From Pseudomonadota bacterium (GTDB lineage Bacteria; Pseudomonadota; Gammaproteobacteria; Burkholderiales; Thiobacillaceae), in assembly GCA_021791235.1 (NCBI GenBank), contig JAJYXA010000225.1:1-16989 (forward strand): a DNA stretch of 16,989 nucleotides, in the 5' to 3' direction. Positions 7,151-15,167 of the stretch are shown piece after piece. The translations under genes and the position numbers were made by a program. How positions within the stretch are numbered: position 1 is the first letter of the stretch; each line of letters starts with the position of its first letter. The notes under the pieces were generated by a model. It ran no database searches and had not been told where the DNA came from. It saw only the letters and a list, made by a program, of their open reading frames with translations.

Positions 7151-7314
7151 CAAGCCGCCATTCGGATAGGCATTGTCCGACACCCACTTGGGCGAAATAC
7201 GATTGCAGGGAGGTCCATGGCGTCGTGAAATACAGGATACCTCGACAGGCTGGTGCCTGCGGGTCGGGGCTTTTTTAATGTTCAACGCATGTCTCCCTAT
7301 CGGAAGGAAAAATC

Positions 7315-7797
7315 ATGGCTACAGCAAAGCAGAAAGACGCGTGCGATTTCCTTGACGCCGACCACAAGGCCGTCAAGAAGATGTTTACCGAGTACGAGGA
7401 ACTGGCCGAGGCGCGCGGCAGTTCCAGCGAAAAGAAACGTCAGCTGGCGGAAACAATCTGCCGCGAACTCACGGTACACACCCAGCTGGAGGAAGAAATC
7501 TTCTATCCGGCAGTGCGCAAGGCGATCAAGGAAGCGCTCATGATGGACGAAGCCGGCGTCGAGCACGCCAGCGCCAAGGGACTGATCGCCCAGATCCAGG
7601 AAATGACGCCAGGCGACACGCTCTATGACGCCACGGTGATGGTACTGGGCGAATACATCGACCACCACGTCAAGGAGGAACGCAACGAAATGTTTCCGAA
7701 GGCGCGCGCATCCAAGCTTGACCTGGTGACGATGCGCGGCACCCTGCAAGCCCGCAAGGAGGAACTGATGGCCGACGCCGACGCACTTGCCGGCTGA
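7315..7797 (+). CDS. Hemerythrin HHE-domain protein
   Basis: This 160-residue, all-helical protein has the metal-ligand set of HHE hemerythrins: H17 (DADHKAVK), H55 and E59 (VHTQLEEEIFYP), H84 (EHASAK), and H117/H118 with E122 (DHHVKEERNEMFP). It should hold a di-iron centre that binds oxygen or reacts with reactive oxygen or nitrogen species; no output domain is fused. Length is typical of stand-alone bacterial HHE proteins. The ATG at 7315 has AAGGA about 7 nt upstream. It is the last gene of the rightward block, 164 bp after tsdA, and meets the DUF421 gene head-on. Confidence 0.9.
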   Translation: MATAKQKDACDFLDADHKAVKKMFTEYEELAEARGSSSEKKRQLAETICRELTVHTQLEEEIFYPAVRKAIKEALMMDEAGVEHASAKGLIAQIQEMTPGDTLYDATVMVLGEYIDHHVKEERNEMFPKARASKLDLVTMRGTLQARKEELMADADALAG

Positions 7798-7828
7798 TGA
7801 CTTCCGCTTCGCCGCGATGTCGCGACGT

Positions 7829-7863
7829 GCGGGCGTTGACGGCGGGATTGCACCGGCGCCCGC
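7829..7863. terminator. Terminator-like dyad at the convergent junction
   Basis: GCGGGCG (7829-7835) pairs exactly with CGCCCGC (7857-7863) around a 21-nt GC-rich loop. A separate CGCGA-TG-TCGCG palindrome lies just to the left. The site is between the stops of the hemerythrin (rightward) and DUF421 (leftward) genes, where a shared terminator is expected. There is no T-run, so Rho-independent function is doubtful. Confidence 0.35.
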
Positions 7864-7884
7864 CCCGCCAGGGAATCGGCGGCC

Positions 7885-8370
7885 TTAACGCATCGGGGAG
7901 CGCCTGATCACGCTGACGTGGCCATCGCCTTCGAGGTAGCATTGCTTTACCTCCTCCAAGGCGGTGATTCCTTGCTCGCGCAACTGCGCCAGCAACTCGT
8001 CGTCACGAATCAGTTCCCGCTTCATATTTTTCTTCAGCATGCGCCCATTCTTGATCAGCAGCAGGGGAGCGGGACGAAGCAGGCGCTCGACGGCGGCGAA
8101 GCGGTAACCGAGCCAGTCCAGAAAATAATCCCAAAAGGCGATGGTCGCGACCAGGACCAGCCCCTCGGTGATCGAGTGGTATTCGCTGGCCATGGCGTTC
8201 TGCGAAGCATCGGCGATCAGCACCACGACGAGCAGATCGGAAATACCGATATCGCCTGCCTCGCGCCGCAACACACGCAGCATAAAAAACAGACCCAGGT
8301 AAACCACTGTGCCGCGGAGAACGATCTCACCGAGCGGCAGGGTCGGAACGAAGATTGAATCCCAGTCCAT
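7885..8370 (-). CDS. DUF421 membrane protein (YetF/YcaP-like)
   Basis: This 161-residue protein has three hydrophobic segments (about 14-32, 42-54 and 68-87), then a cytosolic domain with the DUF421 signature LLIKNGRMLKKNMKRELIRDDELLAQLREQGI. The DASQNAM segment after the second helix is also typical of the family. It is shorter than YcaP or YetF, which are roughly 230 residues; many proteobacterial members are of this short type. The function is not established. A weak GGGG lies about 7 nt before the ATG. It is the last gene of the leftward block, 41 bp after a two-TM hypothetical gene, and is possibly co-transcribed with it. Confidence 0.87.
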   Translation of the reverse strand: MDWDSIFVPTLPLGEIVLRGTVVYLGLFFMLRVLRREAGDIGISDLLVVVLIADASQNAMASEYHSITEGLVLVATIAFWDYFLDWLGYRFAAVERLLRPAPLLLIKNGRMLKKNMKRELIRDDELLAQLREQGITALEEVKQCYLEGDGHVSVIRRSPMR

Positions 8371-8411
8371 AGCCTACCCCGTCGTGGCACCGCGCGTCCG
8401 CGGCAGCCCCC

Positions 8412-8963
8412 TCAAAGGCTGCGCACCACCTGGTCGCTGCGGCTGCGGAGTTCGCTCAGGGCCTGGTCGATCTGGGCCTGGGTCACCGGGTGAATCACGA
8501 CCGCCCAGCGCCCCTTCCGGATCGCCCGGCGCACGGTGGAGATCACCCGGTAATGGTCCGGCCGCAGCGTCAACAGGCCGCCCAAAAGCAGCCCGGACAC
8601 ACCACCGAAGAAAACGAAGACCACCAGGCCCATGGCAGGCGTGCTGGTGACTGCGGCACTGCCCGCCACGACAAAGCCCAAATACAGCAGGACGCCGAGC
8701 ACGACGCCTGCGGTGCCGGCAATGAGGTGCGCTCTCACGAGCGTGCGCCAGATGCCCGCCTGTTCGGGCTCGAGCTTGCTGGAAAACGCGCGGCTGTCGG
8801 GGGCGATCCCATCGGGCGGCCCCACCAGGAACAGCTGGCCATCCGCCAGGACGGCCGCCTGCTTCACATGCTGCGCGGCGTCTTGCGCCCGATCCCGGTT
8901 CATGAAGACACCGGCCACTTTCGTCAATGAACGTTCGCCGAATATCGCACGCTTGATCTTCAT
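8412..8963 (-). CDS. Hypothetical two-TM glycine-rich membrane protein
   Basis: This 183-residue protein was not recognised by family. Residues 1-50 look like a small soluble domain (KVAGVFMNRDRAQDAAQHV...GQLFLVGPPDG). Two membrane helices follow at about 77-101 and 110-133, the second rich in glycine (FFGGVSGLLLGGLL). The C-terminal domain (about 135-180) contains TVRRAIRKGRWAVVIHPV, then a helix with spaced Ala, Leu and Glu. The layout of soluble domain, Gly-rich membrane hairpin and soluble domain resembles that of the protein at 4704-5276. The ATG at 8963 was chosen over the adjacent GTG because AAAGGAGG is 6 nt upstream of it. Confidence 0.75.
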   Translation of the reverse strand: MKIKRAIFGERSLTKVAGVFMNRDRAQDAAQHVKQAAVLADGQLFLVGPPDGIAPDSRAFSSKLEPEQAGIWRTLVRAHLIAGTAGVVLGVLLYLGFVVAGSAAVTSTPAMGLVVFVFFGGVSGLLLGGLLTLRPDHYRVISTVRRAIRKGRWAVVIHPVTQAQIDQALSELRSRSDQVVRSL

Positions 8964-9042
8964 CACACACCTCCTTTACCCGCGCTTGCGGGAAAACATT
9001 CTGAACCGGTGGCACCCGCGTTACAGGCGGCGCCGGCCCGAC

Positions 9043-10113
9043 TCATTTCGGCCGCGGATTGCGCCCATCCCGCCCGCTCGTCTGCAGCTTCCCGGCGCGC
9101 AGTGCGGTCACCGCCTGCAAGACCGCGCGACCGACGTTGCGGGCCTCCTCCTGCACCGCCTCGTCCCGATCCAGCGTGTCATGGCTGTTGGCATAGGGTT
9201 CGTAATACCCGATGTAGCGATCGAGGCGCGCCTGCGGTCCGGCGCCGATCAGGCCCATCCAGTCGAGCCAGTCCGACAGCATGCGGCGCGCGTTTTCGAC
9301 CCCCGCGACGTCGCCATGCACCATGACCCCGTACACGCGTCCCGCCAAGTGCTTGGGGTAATCCCATCCGGCCATTTCCAGGGCCTTGGCCTTGCCCGCA
9401 TCCTTGCCGGACGTACGGGTGGGGTCGGGGTTGCCGCCGTCCGCACACACCAGGCGATCGATCATCAACTTCAGCGGACTCGGGCTCTGGTACCAGTAAA
9501 CCGGCGTGACGATGACCACCGCATGGGCGGCCGTCCACCGCTCGTAAATCTCGGCCATCCAGTCGTTCGTCTGATTGAGCCCGTAGTTGGGGTAGCACGA
9601 GCATGGCCAGTGGCACAGCGGCATGGCCGTCGACACGCAGCCCTTGCACGGGTGAATGCGGCGTCCATATTCGGATACCAGCAGGCTGAGGTCGAGCACG
9701 TCGGTCTCGATCGCGGCCGGGGCGAATACGTCGCGGATCAGATTGAGCAGGCGAAAGGTTTTCGACATCTCGCCGGGACAGGTTCCGTCATTGCGGGCGG
9801 CGCCGCAGATAAGCAGGACCCGCGTCGGCGTATCGCGATGGTTCCACTGCGCCTGCAGTTCGGCCAGGCGTCGATGGCTCGCCAGCCACTCGCTCGAAAG
9901 CTCGAAATCAGGGTCGGCAAAGCCGGTGCCGGCCGCCACGGTGAGCGGCGATTTGCGGCCCGCGACATACGCCTGCCAGGCGATTTCCTCGATTCGTGCG
10001 AGGGCATCGGCCGCAGCATCGAACAAGGGATCGGCATACTGCATCCGAAAACACTGCCCGAACGCTTCGCGCGTCAGCATCGCCGGTGCCTGGCCGGTAC
10101 GAATTCCTGTCAT
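9043..10113 (-). CDS. Flavodoxin-fold NADPH-dependent FMN reductase with a cysteine cluster
   Basis: This 356-residue protein has a flavodoxin-like reductase core from about residue 97. The beta-1/phosphate loop is RVLLICGAARNDGTCPGE (about 98-115), and the flavin-binding TPVYWYQSPSPLKLMIDR (203-220) matches the NADPH-dependent FMN reductase/iron-sulfur flavoprotein family. Between them lies a cluster of five cysteines (C156, C159, C167, C171, C173) that could bind a 4Fe-4S cluster or a metal, as in archaeal iron-sulfur flavoproteins, though the spacing is not identical. An unusual N-terminal region of about 95 residues has no recognised domain. A redox role is expected; substrate and partner are unknown. 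It lies 117 bp downstream of the CsbD gene. The ribosome site is weak. Confidence 0.8.
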   Translation of the reverse strand: MTGIRTGQAPAMLTREAFGQCFRMQYADPLFDAAADALARIEEIAWQAYVAGRKSPLTVAAGTGFADPDFELSSEWLASHRRLAELQAQWNHRDTPTRVLLICGAARNDGTCPGEMSKTFRLLNLIRDVFAPAAIETDVLDLSLLVSEYGRRIHPCKGCVSTAMPLCHWPCSCYPNYGLNQTNDWMAEIYERWTAAHAVVIVTPVYWYQSPSPLKLMIDRLVCADGGNPDPTRTSGKDAGKAKALEMAGWDYPKHLAGRVYGVMVHGDVAGVENARRMLSDWLDWMGLIGAGPQARLDRYIGYYEPYANSHDTLDRDEAVQEEARNVGRAVLQAVTALRAGKLQTSGRDGRNPRPK

Positions 10114-10230
10114 GGCAGCGTGATGGCCTCATGGCTCAGGACCGACGCGCCCGGTCCCGCCAACCGGGACCGCCCAGCGCAAGGCGCGTTCCACTCCGTC
10201 GTCGCGATACGCCGGAGCGAACCGCCCGGA

Positions 10231-10446
10231 TCAATGAAACCAGTCGTCCCGCGCCTTGTCCTGCCAGTCCTTGATCTGCTTGTCAGCATCGTCCTTCGAC
10301 ACGCCATAGCGTTCCTGGATTTTCCCGGTGAGCTGGTCGCGGCGGCCCTTGACCGTGTCGAAGTCGTCATCCGTGAGCTTGCCCCACTGTTCCTTGAATT
10401 TGCCTTTGATCTGCTTCCAGTTGCCTTCGATAATGTCCCAGTTCAT
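10231..10446 (-). CDS. CsbD-like stress protein
   Basis: This 71-residue hydrophilic protein starts [22 protein letters not shown] and contains [18 protein letters not shown] and [17 protein letters not shown], the complete CsbD/YjbJ family signature. YjbJ is abundant in stationary phase and under stress; its biochemical role is not defined. The ATG at 10446 was preferred to a start at 10488 because the family N-terminus begins here and AAAGGAGAG is at ideal spacing. It follows the BON lipoprotein gene by 67 bp on the same strand, so the two are probably expressed together. Confidence 0.93.
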   Translation of the reverse strand: MNWDIIEGNWKQIKGKFKEQWGKLTDDDFDTVKGRRDQLTGKIQERYGVSKDDADKQIKDWQDKARDDWFH

Positions 10447-10513
10447 GTTTCTCTCCTTTTCCAACAATATTGACCGCTGCGCACGCACCGGATCCGGTTC
10501 GCGCGCTCGGGGC

Positions 10514-10834
10514 TTACGGCTTGATCACGATGTCGTTCTTGACGGCCTTCACATGCGGTACGTCACGGGCGATCGATTCGGCCGTGGTCCGCTCCGTCGC
10601 GTTCTTGGCAAACCCGGATAACTGGACAACGCCATTAAGGGTTTCAACGCTGATCGCCATGGCACTGACCACCGGGCTTTCCGCAAAACGGGCTTTCACC
10701 TGGGTCGTGATGGTCGAATCGTCCACATACTGGCCCACGGTGGATTGATCGCGGGTCACGGCACATCCGCCCACGCCCAGCACGCTGGCAGCCAGCAGGG
10801 CAGCTGCGATCCATTTTGATTTAGAGGGTTTCAT
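10514..10834 (-). CDS. BON-domain lipoprotein
   Basis: This 106-residue protein has a basic start, a hydrophobic leader (8-20) and a lipobox VGGC with C24, giving a lipid-anchored protein. One BON domain fills about residues 39-105 ([37 protein letters not shown]). BON proteins such as OsmY and YraP/DolP act in the periplasm or at the outer membrane in osmotic and envelope stress. The domain follows the lipobox directly, so this is a single-BON form. AAAGGAG lies 7 nt before the ATG. It is 12 bp after the PEP-CTERM gene and upstream of the CsbD gene. Confidence 0.92.
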   Translation of the reverse strand: MKPSKSKWIAAALLAASVLGVGGCAVTRDQSTVGQYVDDSTITTQVKARFAESPVVSAMAISVETLNGVVQLSGFAKNATERTTAESIARDVPHVKAVKNDIVIKP

Positions 10835-10846
10835 TGCAATCTCCTT

Positions 10847-11560
10847 TCAAGTGAGGGGGTGGTGAGGCACAACACGGCGACGCCTGATCTGCCAGCCGAT
10901 CAATCCAAGCCCTGCAAGCATCATGGCGCTGGACTCCGCCTCGGGAACCGGCGTGACCGCGGCGGTGGTCGCACTCAAGCCGCTGTACTTCTTGTCCACG
11001 TAGGCCAGTGACGAGGATCCGTTCGTCGACGCGACGAGAAGATTCTGGAAAGTCACATTGACCGACTTGGTGCCATTCCAGGTGGACAGGTCGGTCGAGT
11101 TTGCGGCAGTCCACGGGTGGGTGCTGATTCCCGTCTGATCCAACGCTGCGCTCGGCCCGATGCTGGTGGTCGTGTCCTTCATGGGGTCGCTCACGTCGAA
11201 GACCCGGACCTGGCCCGCCACGTTGGCCGTGCTGCCGCCGCCTTGCAGCATGTAATCGCCCCGTTCCGCGAGGTTGACGCTTGAAAACGAATAGCCGTCA
11301 TGCGCCGTCATCTGAACGTTAACGGTGTTGTCGGTGAGCTTATAACCCTCTCCGTTGGTCGACGTGGCACTGAAATCCACCGGGGTGAAAGACAGGGTAT
11401 CGCCGCTCAGGGCGGGCTGGCCGAAAAGGCCCACGAGTGCATCGTCGAACGTAAAATCGACGCTCGTTCCGGTGAGGGTGACCGAGGCTGCGAAAGCGGC
11501 CCCGGAAAACGCCTGCGTCACCAAAAACGCACCTGCCGCTAGTTGGTTCATTCGGTTCAT
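10847..11560 (-). CDS. PEP-CTERM sorting-domain protein
   Basis: This 237-residue exported protein has a signal peptide (about 1-24, ending AAFA) and a Ser/Thr/Gly-rich, beta-type body (25-200). The C-terminal sorting signal is V205-P206-E207-A208, a hydrophobic helix (211-224) and an Arg cluster RRRR (226-229). Such signals are processed by exosortase in Gram-negative bacteria that make exopolysaccharide, so an exosortase gene should exist elsewhere. Eight residues (VVPHHPLT) follow the Arg cluster, longer than usual. The body is not a recognised enzyme. AAGGAG lies 7 nt before the ATG. Only 12 bp separate its stop from the BON lipoprotein gene, which suggests one transcript. Confidence 0.88.
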   Translation of the reverse strand: MNRMNQLAAGAFLVTQAFSGAAFAASVTLTGTSVDFTFDDALVGLFGQPALSGDTLSFTPVDFSATSTNGEGYKLTDNTVNVQMTAHDGYSFSSVNLAERGDYMLQGGGSTANVAGQVRVFDVSDPMKDTTTSIGPSAALDQTGISTHPWTAANSTDLSTWNGTKSVNVTFQNLLVASTNGSSSLAYVDKKYSGLSATTAAVTPVPEAESSAMMLAGLGLIGWQIRRRRVVPHHPLT

Positions 11561-11944
11561 GTGTTACTCCTTTTCGTTGCCGTGGGATAGAAATAAAGGC
11601 CCAATCCCCGATACGCTTTCACGTAAACCTTCGGTGGACTTGTGCACAATTCTTCCGCCTTCGCGTAGCTGTCTGTCCACACTGAGGAAATTCCTGCCGT
11701 GGCCGAAAAGACCCCAATGATTGGAGGCCGGATCCATTCGCCGATGCATACGGCACATTCACCGGCCGCAGCAGACATCTACGCGTCAACTCTAGGTTGA
11801 GTACGATGCCGCCGGTATAAGAAGGGAGCGCTTCTGTATGTAGGACTTGGTGAATCCCGCCCATGCTGCGCTCCCTGCGCGTTCTCCAGCTTGCATAGCA
11901 GGCCGGCACGCCGGATCGAGCAGCTGAAATTCCAAGTTGGGCCG
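11561..11944. other. Intergenic region (384 bp) upstream of the PEP-CTERM gene
   Basis: No convincing gene is present. Short open frames here (for example 11557-11778 on the minus strand) lack ribosome sites and recognisable composition. The region should carry the PEP-CTERM promoter and the end of the permease transcript. Small dyads seen are the palindrome TTGTGCACAA (11640-11649), TCAAC-N5-GTTGA (11786-11800) and AGGGAGCGC/GCGCTCCCT (11823-11831 and 11868-11876). No sigma-54 TGGCAC-N5-TTGC site was found. Confidence 0.5.
11823..11876. repeat. 9-bp inverted repeat, possible end of the permease transcript
   Basis: AGGGAGCGC (11823-11831) and GCGCTCCCT (11868-11876) are exact reverse complements, 36 nt apart. 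The element lies 69 bp beyond the stop of the permease gene. The long spacer and lack of a T-run make a classic terminator unlikely. Confidence 0.35.
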
Positions 11945-13102
11945 TCAGTCGCCCATGAATTCGCCGACGGGCCTGAACTCCTCGACGCGATCGCAAACCG
12001 ACTTGATGGCCATCATGATCGGCATGCCGAGCAAGAGTCCCCACGCGCCCCACAACCATCCCCAGAACAACACGCCGACAAAAACGACCACCGCATTCAT
12101 GCGGCTGGCCCTGCCGGTCAGCCAGGGCGTCAGCAAATTTCCTTCCAGGCCGTGAATGACCAGCGAAATCGCAGCGACCGTCAGCGCCATCCCCACGCTC
12201 TCGAATTGCAGGAAACCCACCAGCGCCGTGCCCCCGGTGATGATGATCGCGCCCAGATAAGGAACGAGGTTGAGGATGGCGGCTGCAATGCCCCACACGG
12301 CGGCGTGGTCCAGACCGATCCAGAGAAGGGCCAGCCAGCTTGTGATCCCGACGAGAACACTGGTGAAGACCTGAACCAGCAGATAACGCTGAATCTGGAT
12401 ACTGATTTCGTTCAGCATCTGTACGGTGATCTTCTTCTTGCTGAGGGTCGGGCCGGAGAGCTTGACGAGCTTGCGCCGGAACGTGTCGCCCGAAACCATC
12501 AGGAAGTAGGCCAGGAACAACACCATCACGGCGAGGCTGATGAAGGACAATGCGCCTCGCGTGCCATTCCAGAGATAGTCCCGCATATTGAGTTTGGGCT
12601 GTTCGATCTGGACGCGGGTCACCCCGCGCGGCGCCGGCGGCGACGCCGCAGCCGTCTCGTTTGCGGCATGCTCGATCTGATCGGCCGCTTTCTGCACATT
12701 TTCAATGGCCCCTTTGGACATCCCCCATTCCCTGTGCAGGGTATGGCGAAACTTCTGGGCTGCCTCGGGCAGGGTTTCGATCATGCTTGCAGCTTCGTCC
12801 TGAAGAGAATAGGCCAGAGAACCGATCCCGCCCACGATCATCATCAGCAGCAACGCTGCGCCGATCGCGCGCGGTAGGCGCCATTTGTGCAACTGATCGA
12901 CCAGGGGGGAAAGCGCATAGCTGATGATTACCCCCAGGACCAGGGGAATGAAGACGGTCTGGGCCCAGTCGAGAATAAAAACGACCGCGAATACGGTCAG
13001 CAGGATCAGCGGAACGCTATGGGCCTGGGTGGGAATCCGGGACTCGGTAACGTCGGGGATGCTGGCGTCGCCAGCCGGTATCTCGTTGGATTTGTCCATC
13101 AT
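11945..13102 (-). CDS. AI-2E/PerM-family permease (UPF0118)
   Basis: This 385-residue polytopic membrane protein has hydrophobic segments at about 29-70 and 80-103, a large polar loop (about 105-200), then a cluster of helices in the second half. Family hallmarks are the loop between helices (RRKLVKLSGP...), the LVPYLGAIIITGG motif near residue 283, and the GLEGNLLTPWLTGRASRMN segment. The family includes TqsA (AI-2 export) and sodium/proton antiporters, so the substrate cannot be assigned. GGGGAGGG immediately precedes two in-frame ATGs; the second (13099) has the better spacing. It is 80 bp downstream of the AsmA-family gene on the same strand. Confidence 0.9.
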   Translation of the reverse strand: MMDKSNEIPAGDASIPDVTESRIPTQAHSVPLILLTVFAVVFILDWAQTVFIPLVLGVIISYALSPLVDQLHKWRLPRAIGAALLLMMIVGGIGSLAYSLQDEAASMIETLPEAAQKFRHTLHREWGMSKGAIENVQKAADQIEHAANETAAASPPAPRGVTRVQIEQPKLNMRDYLWNGTRGALSFISLAVMVLFLAYFLMVSGDTFRRKLVKLSGPTLSKKKITVQMLNEISIQIQRYLLVQVFTSVLVGITSWLALLWIGLDHAAVWGIAAAILNLVPYLGAIIITGGTALVGFLQFESVGMALTVAAISLVIHGLEGNLLTPWLTGRASRMNAVVVFVGVLFWGWLWGAWGLLLGMPIMMAIKSVCDRVEEFRPVGEFMGD

Positions 13103-13182
13103 CCCTCCCCTTGCGATTGATTGCAGAAATTTGTTATGCGCCCTTCAGGATTGGACTGGCAAGTTGCCCGCAGCCGCGGCGA

Positions 13183-15111
13183 TCATCTGACCGATACGCG
13201 CTTGGGCAGTTTTGCCTCCTCGATCAGTTGCCTGCACCCGCTCTCGGCACCGGATCCGGCGTCGATCAGCGGAATGAGCGCCAGCGCAGGATTGACGGCA
13301 CCCAGCGCAACCGAACCCAGGCCCCGCATGGCCAGCCTGCCTTTATCCAGGCTCACCTGCGGATGGGCGAAGCTGCCCTGCACGTGGATGGGCGTACGCA
13401 ATGCCACCAGGCTGAGCTTTCTGGTTTTCGGACGCACGGTGAGGTCGAGCGCTTCCTGTCTGAGATCGATCCGGCCAGCGCCTTCGATCCGTGTGATATC
13501 GGTATCGAGCACCAGCGCGTTGGGCTGCATGACGCCCTTCGCCACGGCGAAATCCGCGATCCCGCAGCGGATCCTGACGGGCTCGTCGCCGGCGAGTTTC
13601 AATTGCAGCATTTCCAGCACATGCAGGCTGACGGTTTCCATCATCAGTTTGCTGATCTCGCCGCCGTCGATCAGCATCGACACCTGACCGTCCGCACTGC
13701 CCAGCATCGCCGCCACGCTGTCGCCCCGCCCTTTCAGATCGAGGGTGCCATTGAATTCGCCGAGGCTCGTCTTGCTGCGATCCAGCGTGGGAAACAGTTG
13801 GGCAAGCTCGAGCTTGCGCGCGTTGAGGGCCGCCGCCGCCCGGATCGGCGACCGGCGTCCGTCCAGCCTGACCGAACCTGCCAGCGTCCCGCCCGCCACG
13901 TCGAACTGCAGGGGATCCAGCGTCAGGTAGCCGTCGCGCAATTGCAGATGCGTGGACAGCCTGCTGAGAGGGAGCGCTTGGGGGCGGACGATAGACTCGG
14001 CCTGGAGGGTGACGTTCGCGTCCATGCGCGTCCAGCGCTCGGTCCGGAAAGCCGTGTCGGGCAGGGCGCGTCCGGGTGCACGCCGCGCGGACGGCGCAGC
14101 CGCATGCTGGTCTTGACGGGTGCCGACGAGCGGACCCAGGTCGGCAAAATTCAGGCTTCTGGAATTGAGCTCGGCCACCAGGTATGGTCGGGCAATTCCC
14201 GTATCGACGCGCAGCGTGCCGGCGATGTCGCTCTTGCCCACCCGGCCGGTAAAGTTCTCATACCGCCACTGGTGGGCGCTGTGAAGCAGACGTCCCCGGG
14301 TGGCATACGGCGGCGTATCCGGGAAGACCACGCCCAGCAGCGGATAAAGTTGCGCAAGGCTGCCGCCGCGCAGCGCGATCTGGAGATCGACGGTGGACAG
14401 CTTCAGCAGATTGGTGATCCGGCCGTCTGCGCGCACGCAGGTCGGCCCGATCTGCCCTGCCACGTCCACGTGATAGGGTGTTCTCGCGTCGCGTAGCGCC
14501 AGTACGCTGTCGCCGGCCCCCTGGGCGACGAGGGCTTGCCCCCTGTAGCGCCCCTGCACGCTGAACGTCAACGTGCCGGCCGTCTTGCCCGGTCCGCCCT
14601 GCGACGTCGCAACCCGGGCGTTCAAGCGGGTGCCACGCGCAGGGTCGTCGTACGCGACGCGGCCATCGCTGACCGCGAGATTCCGGACGACGATCCGTGC
14701 CTTGTCGTCGCGCTGATTGCGATCGAGCAGCCAGTTTTTCCTGCCATCGAGGCTCTTCTCGAAGGCAAGCTCGGCATGGTCGAGACGCACGTCGTCAATG
14801 ACGATCTCGCGGCGGAACAGCGGCAAGAGGGCGACGTCGAGCGCCACCGTCTCGACGTCGATCATGTTTTTTTGCGTGGCCCACGGCGGGTTCGAAAACG
14901 TCACGTGGGCCGCACGGATATGCACTTGCCGCCATCCGAATGCAAGGTCGAGATCGCCCCCGACCCGCAGGGTGCGGCCGGTCTTGGCGCTGACCGCGTG
15001 GGCGATCGGCCCGCGCAGCCAGTTCCAGTTGGGCACGGCAGCCGCCACCAGGAACAGGGCAGCGACGACAGCCAGCATCGCAAGCAGCCATATCGGCGCA
15101 CGCTGCACCAT
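13183..15111 (-). CDS. AsmA-family envelope protein
   Basis: This 642-residue protein has one N-terminal membrane helix (about 8-26), then the AsmA pattern: a segment with TGRTLRVGGDLDLAFGWR and SNPPWATQKNMIDV (about 43-85), and long repetitive beta-rich chains. The C-terminal AsmA region (about 450-610) includes LDLKGRGDSVAAMLGSADGQ, EISKLMMETV, GAGRIDLRQEALDL and VQGSFAHPQVSLD. AsmA-like proteins are anchored in the inner membrane, extend into the periplasm, and are linked to lipid transport and outer-membrane biogenesis. The length is normal for the family. No strong ribosome site precedes the ATG. Phospholipid transport would fit with the cardiolipin synthase in this window, but that is inference. 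Confidence 0.9.
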   Translation of the reverse strand: MVQRAPIWLLAMLAVVAALFLVAAAVPNWNWLRGPIAHAVSAKTGRTLRVGGDLDLAFGWRQVHIRAAHVTFSNPPWATQKNMIDVETVALDVALLPLFRREIVIDDVRLDHAELAFEKSLDGRKNWLLDRNQRDDKARIVVRNLAVSDGRVAYDDPARGTRLNARVATSQGGPGKTAGTLTFSVQGRYRGQALVAQGAGDSVLALRDARTPYHVDVAGQIGPTCVRADGRITNLLKLSTVDLQIALRGGSLAQLYPLLGVVFPDTPPYATRGRLLHSAHQWRYENFTGRVGKSDIAGTLRVDTGIARPYLVAELNSRSLNFADLGPLVGTRQDQHAAAPSARRAPGRALPDTAFRTERWTRMDANVTLQAESIVRPQALPLSRLSTHLQLRDGYLTLDPLQFDVAGGTLAGSVRLDGRRSPIRAAAALNARKLELAQLFPTLDRSKTSLGEFNGTLDLKGRGDSVAAMLGSADGQVSMLIDGGEISKLMMETVSLHVLEMLQLKLAGDEPVRIRCGIADFAVAKGVMQPNALVLDTDITRIEGAGRIDLRQEALDLTVRPKTRKLSLVALRTPIHVQGSFAHPQVSLDKGRLAMRGLGSVALGAVNPALALIPLIDAGSGAESGCRQLIEEAKLPKRVSVR

Positions 15112-15167
15112 CGGGATGACGGAATCGGCTCATGAAACGGCGCGCCGGAAGCGGGGCGCATCCCCGT

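Noticed and set aside
7246..7276. Possible tsdA terminator: CAGGC-TGGT-GCCTG hairpin followed later by six T
   Set aside because: Eleven bases separate the stem from the T-run, so the structure does not fit an intrinsic terminator.
6017..7285. 422-residue minus-strand open frame
   Set aside because: It lies antisense to tsdA, whose two heme motifs fix the true strand and frame.
8632..10473. 613-residue open frame on the plus strand
   Set aside because: It runs antisense to the Cys-rich flavoprotein and parts of its neighbours, has Arg/Pro/His-rich low-complexity composition and no family motif. Open antisense frames are expected at this GC content.
11557..11778. 73-residue minus-strand open frame upstream of the PEP-CTERM gene
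   Set aside because: It has no ribosome site and no recognisable motif, and it overlaps the likely leader of the PEP-CTERM gene by a few bases. A small unknown peptide cannot be fully excluded.
13111..14496. 461-residue plus-strand open frame
   Set aside because: It lies antisense to the AsmA-family gene, whose domain pattern is clear; its own composition is not protein-like.
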